DNA from: JBGPLH01 sp041486365 [NCBI: Thermodesulfobacteriota bacterium] | GTDB lineage: Bacteria > JAUYMQ01 | Length of the DNA stretch: 10,326 bases | Direction: 5' to 3' | Assembly: GCA_041486365.1 (NCBI GenBank) | Contig: JBGPLH010000093.1 | Coordinates: forward strand, 1 to 10,326 | In this document: piece after piece, positions 7,860 through 10,326 of the stretch | Layout: each line of letters opens with the position of its first letter | How positions within the stretch are numbered: the stretch's first letter is position 1 | The notes under the pieces: model-generated | Database searches by the model: none | Told to the model about the DNA's origin: nothing | Seen by the model: only the letters and a program-made list of their open reading frames with translations | Position numbers and translations under genes: made by a program

Positions 7860-7875
7860 TGGCATGGCGATTGCA
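7860..7875 (+). promoter_or_regulatory. Sigma-54-type (-24/-12) promoter of the response regulator gene
   Basis: TGGCATG (7860-7866), four bases, then TTGCA (7871-7875). This matches the sigma-54 consensus TGGCACG-N4-TTGCW with one mismatch and keeps the invariant GG and GC exactly 10 bp apart. The predicted start is near 7886, leaving an 83-nt leader before the ATG at 7969. A short inverted repeat CATGC-TG-GCATG (7855-7866) overlaps the -24 element. An in-frame ATG at 7864 lies inside the promoter and so is not the gene start. Autoactivation by the encoded NtrC-class protein is the simplest inference. Confidence 0.65.
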
Positions 7876-7905
7876 AGGTTAGGACGCGATTCAGTCGGAG
7901 GAGAT

Positions 7906-7933
7906 GCCGCGGGGAGAGGCCCGATCCCGCGGC
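7906..7933 (+). other. Hairpin in the response regulator leader
   Basis: GCCGCGGG (7906-7913) and CCCGCGGC (7926-7933) are perfectly complementary over 8 bp with a 12-nt loop. The stem lies between the predicted transcription start and the ribosome-binding sequence AGGGA (7958-7962). No T-run follows, so it is not an intrinsic terminator. A weak 32-codon reading frame from ATG 7904, preceded by GGAGG with only 2 nt spacing, runs through the stem and overlaps the regulator start; it could be a leader peptide but is poorly supported. Confidence 0.35.
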
Positions 7934-7968
7934 TCGCGTGCGCCTGCCAACCCCATCAGGGATTCGTC

Positions 7969-9351
7969 ATGGACAAGAGCAAGAGCCGGGTGCTGGTCAT
8001 AGAAGATGAAGAAGAATACCTGCAGACCTACAAGGAGTGGCTTCAGCCCGAGGGTTACCAGGTCAGCTGGGCCATGGAGGCGGAAGACGCCCTCCAGAAG
8101 ATCCGGAGCCTCCGGCCCGATTTGATCCTGCTCGACCTGCGGATCCCCCCGAGCCACAGCGTCGAGGGGGGCCTCGCCCTGCTCCGGCAGGCCCGCGAGG
8201 AGCACCCGGAAACAAAGGTCGTGATCACCACGGCCGACGGCACGAAGTCGACCGCCCTCGCCGCCATCCGGGAGGGCGCGACCGACTACCTCATCAAGCC
8301 CATCGACCCCGACGTTCTCCTGATCGTGGTTGCGCGCACGCTCGAACGGAAGCTCCTCGAGGAGGAGGTGCGCCGGCTCCAGCGCCAGCTCCAGTCCCGA
8401 AACACCTTTCAGGGAATGATCGGCAAGAGCGCGAAGATGCAGGAAGTGTTCTCCCTCGTGGAGAAGGCCTCCTCGACCACCGCGAACGTGCTCCTGCGCG
8501 GGGAGAGCGGGACCGGAAAGGAGCTCGTGGCGCGCGCCATACACGCCTGCGGGCCGCGCCGGAATTGCCCCTTCGTGGCCCTATCCTGCGCGGCGCTGCC
8601 GGAAGGCGTGCTCGAGAGCGAGCTCTTCGGCCACGAGCGTGGCGCCTACACCGATGCCAAGCAGCGCCGGATCGGCATGATCGAGTCGGCCCACGGCGGG
8701 ACGCTGTTCCTGGACGAGGTGGGGGACCTTCCGCTGTCGACCCAGATCAAGCTCCTCCGGGTGCTCCAGGAACGGGAGTTCACGCGGGTGGGCGGTAATC
8801 AGACGATCCGGGTAGACTTGCGGATCGTTTCGGCAACCCATCAGGACCTCGAGGCGCTCAGGCTCGAGGGAAAATTCCGCGACGACCTCTACTACCGGCT
8901 CAGCGCCTTCGCGATCCACCTCCCGCGGCTCAGGTCCCGCGGGGAGGACATCCTGATCCTCGCCGAGCACTTCCTTGCCAAGTACTCGGAGATGGACCGG
9001 AAACTGATCCTTGGCCTCTCGCCGGAGGCCGCCGATCTGCTCATGGCCTATGGCTGGCCGGGCAACGTTCGCGAGCTGGAAAACGAGATCCACGGCGCGA
9101 TCGCGAAGGCCGATCAGGGCGGTTGGATCCTCCCCGAGCACCTCTCCTCCGGGCTTCGTGCCGTGGAGGACCTGGTGCGGCTTGCGGGCGACCGGGAGGG
9201 GTCGCTGAACAGTGTTCTGTCGCAGGTGGAGCGGCTCATCATCAAGGAGAAGCTCGCCCGAAATGGGGGCAACCGCACCGCGACCGCGAAAAGTCTTGGG
9301 ATCTCGAGGGTAAACCTCCATCAGAAACTCGCCAAGTACCGCATCGAGTGA
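7969..9351 (+). CDS. NtrC-family sigma-54-dependent response regulator
   Basis: 460 residues, the usual length for this class. The receiver domain (1-120) has acidic pocket E12/D13, phospho-acceptor D56 (LILLDLRIP), Thr87/88 and K110. Its loop after D56 ([14 protein letters not shown]) is a few residues longer than usual. A linker coiled coil (about 122-145) leads to the AAA+ domain: Walker A GESGTGK (178-184), sigma-54 contact loop GAYTDA (225-230, canonical GAFTGA), Walker B TLFLDE (D249, E250), arginine-finger region FRDDLYYRL (about 303-311), sensor [10 protein letters not shown] (363-370). A Fis-type helix-turn-helix (about 434-456, [20 protein letters not shown]) ends the protein. The start at 7969 is set by AGGGA 6 nt upstream and by the sigma-54 promoter that covers the earlier in-frame ATG. 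It should take phosphate from the kinase encoded upstream and drive sigma-54 promoters, plausibly its own and the one at 9569. Confidence 0.94.
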   Translation: MDKSKSRVLVIEDEEEYLQTYKEWLQPEGYQVSWAMEAEDALQKIRSLRPDLILLDLRIPPSHSVEGGLALLRQAREEHPETKVVITTADGTKSTALAAIREGATDYLIKPIDPDVLLIVVARTLERKLLEEEVRRLQRQLQSRNTFQGMIGKSAKMQEVFSLVEKASSTTANVLLRGESGTGKELVARAIHACGPRRNCPFVALSCAALPEGVLESELFGHERGAYTDAKQRRIGMIESAHGGTLFLDEVGDLPLSTQIKLLRVLQEREFTRVGGNQTIRVDLRIVSATHQDLEALRLEGKFRDDLYYRLSAFAIHLPRLRSRGEDILILAEHFLAKYSEMDRKLILGLSPEAADLLMAYGWPGNVRELENEIHGAIAKADQGGWILPEHLSSGLRAVEDLVRLAGDREGSLNSVLSQVERLIIKEKLARNGGNRTATAKSLGISRVNLHQKLAKYRIE

Positions 9352-9370
9352 CCCGCCGCACTCATGCGAA

Positions 9371-9401
9371 GTGTCAACGATCCTTGACACCGCGCGTGTC
9401 A
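9371..9401. promoter_or_regulatory. Array of alternating TGACAC/GTGTCA half-sites (candidate enhancer site)
   Basis: Three half-sites alternate in orientation: GTGTCAA (9371-9377), TTGACAC (9384-9390) and GTGTCA (9396-9401). The last two form the 17-bp palindrome TGACAC-N5-GTGTCA, the same 6-5-6 layout as the classical NtrC site TGCACC-N5-GGTGCA. The first two form a 7-6-7 inverted repeat. The array begins 20 bp after the regulator stop and lies about 190-225 bp upstream of the transcription start predicted from the 9569 sigma-54 promoter, a normal distance for an enhancer-binding protein. The RNA form could also act as a short stem at the end of the regulator mRNA, but no T-run follows. Confidence 0.45.
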
Positions 9402-9486
9402 GGAACCTTTCCGGCAACCACATCCATTCCAACTTTTGAGAATCTCCCATCTTTCCCGCCGGCCCGCGCTCGCCTGCATCGGTGCC

Positions 9487-9524
9487 TGTCAAAGGTCCGT
9501 AACAGTCCGTGGAGCCTGTGACAC
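9487..9524. promoter_or_regulatory. Further TGTCA/TGACA half-sites and TCCGT direct repeat
   Basis: TGTCA (9487-9491) and GTGACAC (9518-9524) flank a direct repeat of GTCCGT (9495-9500 and 9505-9510). The TGTCA words resemble the array at 9371-9401 and lie about 70-107 bp before the predicted start of the 9569 promoter, where a second enhancer site would be expected. The match is weaker and the spacing irregular. Confidence 0.22.
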
Positions 9525-9568
9525 GCGATTGCGTCCAACAGAGTGCTCCCCCCACCGCTTCGCCGATT

Positions 9569-9584
9569 TGGCACGATCCTTGAA
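9569..9584 (+). promoter_or_regulatory. Sigma-54-type promoter in the intergenic region
   Basis: TGGCACG (9569-9575) matches the -24 element perfectly, and after four bases comes TTGAA (9580-9584) against consensus TTGCW. The only mismatch is the C of the -12 GC, a conserved position, so strength is uncertain. The predicted transcription start is near 9594. It stands 217 bp after the stop codon of a sigma-54 activator gene and downstream of candidate enhancer half-sites, which raises its credibility. Confidence 0.5.
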
Positions 9585-9650
9585 GTCCGCAGAAAACGGG
9601 GATGGCACCTTTTCAGACTACGGACGGACGCAAAGCCCCAGGAGAGTCCC

Positions 9651-9815
9651 ATGATCGTCGGTGTGACAAGGCCCGGGTCCGGAGCAAGTCGAGGACGCCG
9701 CGCTTCACGCGCGGAAAGGATCTCGCTCCCGACCCATCGAAGCGCCCATCGCGCTTCCACCATCGGCGACAACCCCGGACTCTCCCTCGTCCGTTCCGTC
9801 CGCCTGGAAGGGTGA
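9651..9815 (+). CDS. Possible small Arg/Ser-rich protein, 54 residues
   Basis: The ATG is preceded by AGGAG (9640-9644) with 6 nt spacing, an excellent ribosome-binding site. The product begins MIVGVTRPGSG and ends GLSLVRSVRLEG, is rich in Arg and Ser, and has no signal peptide, membrane segment or domain I recognise. About two thirds of its third codon positions are G/C, lower than the neighbouring genes, which argues against long-standing selection for coding. It lies wholly within the putative sigma-54-dependent transcript, so it could be its coding content or a chance frame. Confidence 0.25.
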   Translation: MIVGVTRPGSGASRGRRASRAERISLPTHRSAHRASTIGDNPGLSLVRSVRLEG

Positions 9816-9848
9816 AAGACGGATGGCCCCCATCCCTGCACCCGACGG

Positions 9849-9891
9849 GAGGCCAGCGACGTGACAGATGCGTCGCTGGCCTCTTGTCTTG
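9849..9891 (+). terminator. Strong intrinsic terminator
   Basis: GAGGCCAGCGACG (9849-9861) and CGTCGCTGGCCTC (9871-9883) form a perfect 13-bp stem with a 9-nt loop (TGACAGATG), followed by TTGTCTTG (9884-9891). The tail is only moderately T-rich, but the stem is the strongest in the window and two G-U pairs could extend it. No gene on the + strand ends just upstream except the possible 54-residue ORF, so it most simply ends the transcript from the 9569 promoter. Confidence 0.7.
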
Positions 9892-10009
9892 ACCACCGGG
9901 ATCCGTGCCCATCCGCCGCCGCATCCCGCGCCCGCCGGTCCGCCGAAAGGCCGCCATCGGTTCTCCCCGGGGCGCTGGACGTGAAGGATCCTGGTCCGGG
10001 GGGAACGCC

Positions 10010-10228
10010 ATGGCCAGGAAGCGCAAGATCCGGTTCACCGTGGCAGATGATGATTTCCGGCTCCTGCTCATGCTCGCACGCACCGAGCGCAAATCGATCG
10101 AGGATCTCTTCCGGGAATCGGTCCCGGAGGTTCTAGCGAAGTACAGCGTTCTGGTGCGGCTCTCCGAGGAGCCGTCCGATCCGGCGCTGGCACGCCGGCG
10201 GCGGCCCCAGGAGGCCGGACGCGGATGA
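10010..10228 (+). CDS. Small ribbon-helix-helix-like protein, 72 residues
   Basis: The N-terminal part reads as one beta-strand (KIRFTVADDD, residues 5-14) followed by two helices (about 15-28 FRLLLMLARTERKS and 29-45 IEDLFRESVPEVLAKY), the pattern of CopG/Arc-type ribbon-helix-helix DNA-binding proteins. The helices carry regularly spaced Leu/Ile/Val. A charged tail (RRRRPQEAGRG) ends the protein. The ATG at 10010 follows a G-run (GGGGGGAA, about 6 nt away) and starts right before the conserved-looking strand. The longer in-frame start at 9905 would add 35 Arg/Pro-rich residues without a ribosome-binding site. Such proteins are often antitoxins or small repressors, but no toxin-like partner is visible within the 100 bp that remain. 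Function is not assigned beyond probable DNA binding. Confidence 0.55.
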   Translation: MARKRKIRFTVADDDFRLLLMLARTERKSIEDLFRESVPEVLAKYSVLVRLSEEPSDPALARRRRPQEAGRG

Positions 10229-10320
10229 TCGTTTTTCGCCTGAAGCATCGCCGTAACGTGGGGGGAAACTTCCGCCGGTGTCCCGCGCGGGGCGCGGGAC
10301 GGGAGGTGAGAGACACGTGA
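10225..10320 (+). CDS. Possible 31-codon ORF coupled to the preceding gene
   Basis: The ATG overlaps the preceding stop as ATGA and has AGGAGG (10209-10214) 10 nt upstream. Its TGA stop overlaps the GTG start of the next gene as GTGA. The product is basic (begins MIVFRLKHRR) with one Cys and no recognisable domain. The overlaps on both sides look like translational coupling, but 31 codons is short and the 10280-10300 hairpin lies inside it, so it may be chance. Confidence 0.25.
   Translation: MIVFRLKHRRNVGGNFRRCPARGAGREVRDT
10280..10300 (+). other. Perfect 9-bp hairpin before the last gene start
   Basis: GTCCCGCGC (10280-10288) pairs with GCGCGGGAC (10292-10300) around a GGG loop. No T-run follows; a ribosome-binding site begins immediately after it (10302). 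It may be a translational control or processing element for the downstream gene rather than a terminator. Confidence 0.4.
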
Positions 10321-10326
10321 ATGGCA
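10302..10326 (+). CDS. Start of a further gene, truncated by window edge (with RBS)
   Basis: GGAGGTGA (10302-10309) is a full eight-base match to the anti-Shine-Dalgarno sequence. Candidate starts follow: GTG at 10317 (7 nt spacing, preferred) or ATG at 10321 (11 nt, different frame). Only two or three codons lie inside the window, so the product is unknown. Confidence 0.5.

Larger units (their letters stand above)
9594..9891 (+). ncRNA. Putative sigma-54-dependent intergenic RNA (about 300 nt)
   Basis: The interval is bounded by a sigma-54-type promoter upstream and a strong intrinsic terminator downstream and holds no convincing protein gene. Local pairing is plentiful: a 6-bp stem CCGCGC/GCGCGG with loop TTCAC (9698-9714), and possible long-range pairing of CGGACGGACG (9621-9630) with CGTCCGTTCCG (9788-9798). 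The sequence GGACGCAAAGCC (9626-9637) matches the 3' core of GEMM-type riboswitches, but the rest of that fold is not evident. By analogy with CrcZ next to cbrB and Qrr RNAs next to luxO, it may be a regulatory RNA that is the output of the adjacent two-component system. Alternatively it is the mRNA of the 54-codon ORF at 9651. No transcript has been shown; the call rests on its boundaries. Confidence 0.4.

Noticed and set aside
9384-9412. Sigma-70 promoter starting at TTGACA 9384
   Set aside because: No -10-like hexamer occurs 16-18 bp downstream; the word fits better as an operator half-site.
9518-9533. Sigma-54-like TGACACG-N3-TTGC (also at 48-61)
   Set aside because: The GG is GA and the spacing to GC is one base too short for a working -24/-12 element.
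9602-9892. 96-codon open frame from ATG 9602
   Set aside because: No proper ribosome-binding spacing, runs through the 13-bp terminator stem, and the product is a low-complexity Arg/Pro-rich peptide.
9889-9917. Promoter for the RHH-like gene starting at TTGACC 9889
   Set aside because: No acceptable -10 box at the right distance; the T-rich part belongs to the terminator tail.
10201-10236. Terminator at the end of the RHH-like gene (GGCC...GGCC then TTTTT)
   Set aside because: The stem is only about 5 bp and ends more than 10 nt before the T-run, so it does not fit an intrinsic terminator.
1-10326. CRISPR arrays, tRNA or rRNA genes, insertion sequences or transposase genes
   Set aside because: No regularly spaced repeats, no cloverleaf or rRNA core sequences and no transposase or integrase motifs were seen on reading both strands.

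Overview
**Organism.** The window is very GC-rich. Its coding genes use G or C at most third codon positions, and every well-supported gene lies on the + strand. Exported proteins with Sec-type signal peptides, a SurA/PpiC-type foldase, an ArnT-like lipid-linked sugar transferase and a sigma-54 two-component system suggest a Gram-negative-type bacterium. Candidate phyla such as Eisenbacteria, or deltaproteobacterial/Myxococcota-like groups, would fit. This is inferred from gene style only; no rRNA or other taxonomic marker is present.

**Region 1 (about 1-5655): an envelope operon.** A good sigma-70-type promoter (TTGACA, 16 bp, extended -10 TGC-TACTTT) lies at 47-74, only 8 bp before an ATG at 83. 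Behind it are four tightly packed genes: an exported parvulin-type peptidyl-prolyl isomerase, a polytopic GT39/GT83-type glycosyltransferase, and two exported M16 proteases. The two M16 proteins are complementary. The first has the zinc site HxxEH but lacks the C-terminal Tyr. The second has lost HxxEH but keeps the glycine-rich loop and the Arg/Tyr pair. They therefore look like one heterodimeric peptidase.

**Region 2 (5656-9351): a two-component system.** A separate sigma-70-type promoter (TTTACA, 18 bp, TACAAT) with a 12-bp palindrome in its spacer precedes a soluble histidine kinase (GAF-like, PAS, PAS, HisKA, HATPase). The NtrC-class response regulator that follows has its own sigma-54-type promoter (TGGCATG-N4-TTGCA) at 7860-7875. 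That promoter forces its start codon to 7969 rather than 7864. Autoregulation by the response regulator is a natural inference.

**Region 3 (9352-10009): a 658-bp gap without a convincing protein gene, but not empty.** It begins with alternating TGACAC/GTGTCA half-sites, including a 17-bp palindrome with the same geometry as an NtrC site. About 170 bp further on is a second sigma-54-type promoter (TGGCACG-N4-TTGAA, 9569-9584). The gap also holds a strong 13-bp-stem terminator (9849-9891). Together these outline a transcript of about 300 nt immediately downstream of a sigma-54 activator gene. This is the same layout as CbrB/CrcZ and LuxO/Qrr, so a sigma-54-dependent small RNA (or a transcript for a 54-codon ORF) controlled by the adjacent two-component system is the most interesting hypothesis in the window. 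The stretch 9892-10009 shows no clear signal.

**Region 4 (10010-10326).** A 72-residue protein with a ribbon-helix-helix-like pattern is followed by a possible 31-codon ORF coupled through ATGA. A perfect 9-bp hairpin and a full-match Shine-Dalgarno then lead to the first codons of another gene that is cut by the window edge.
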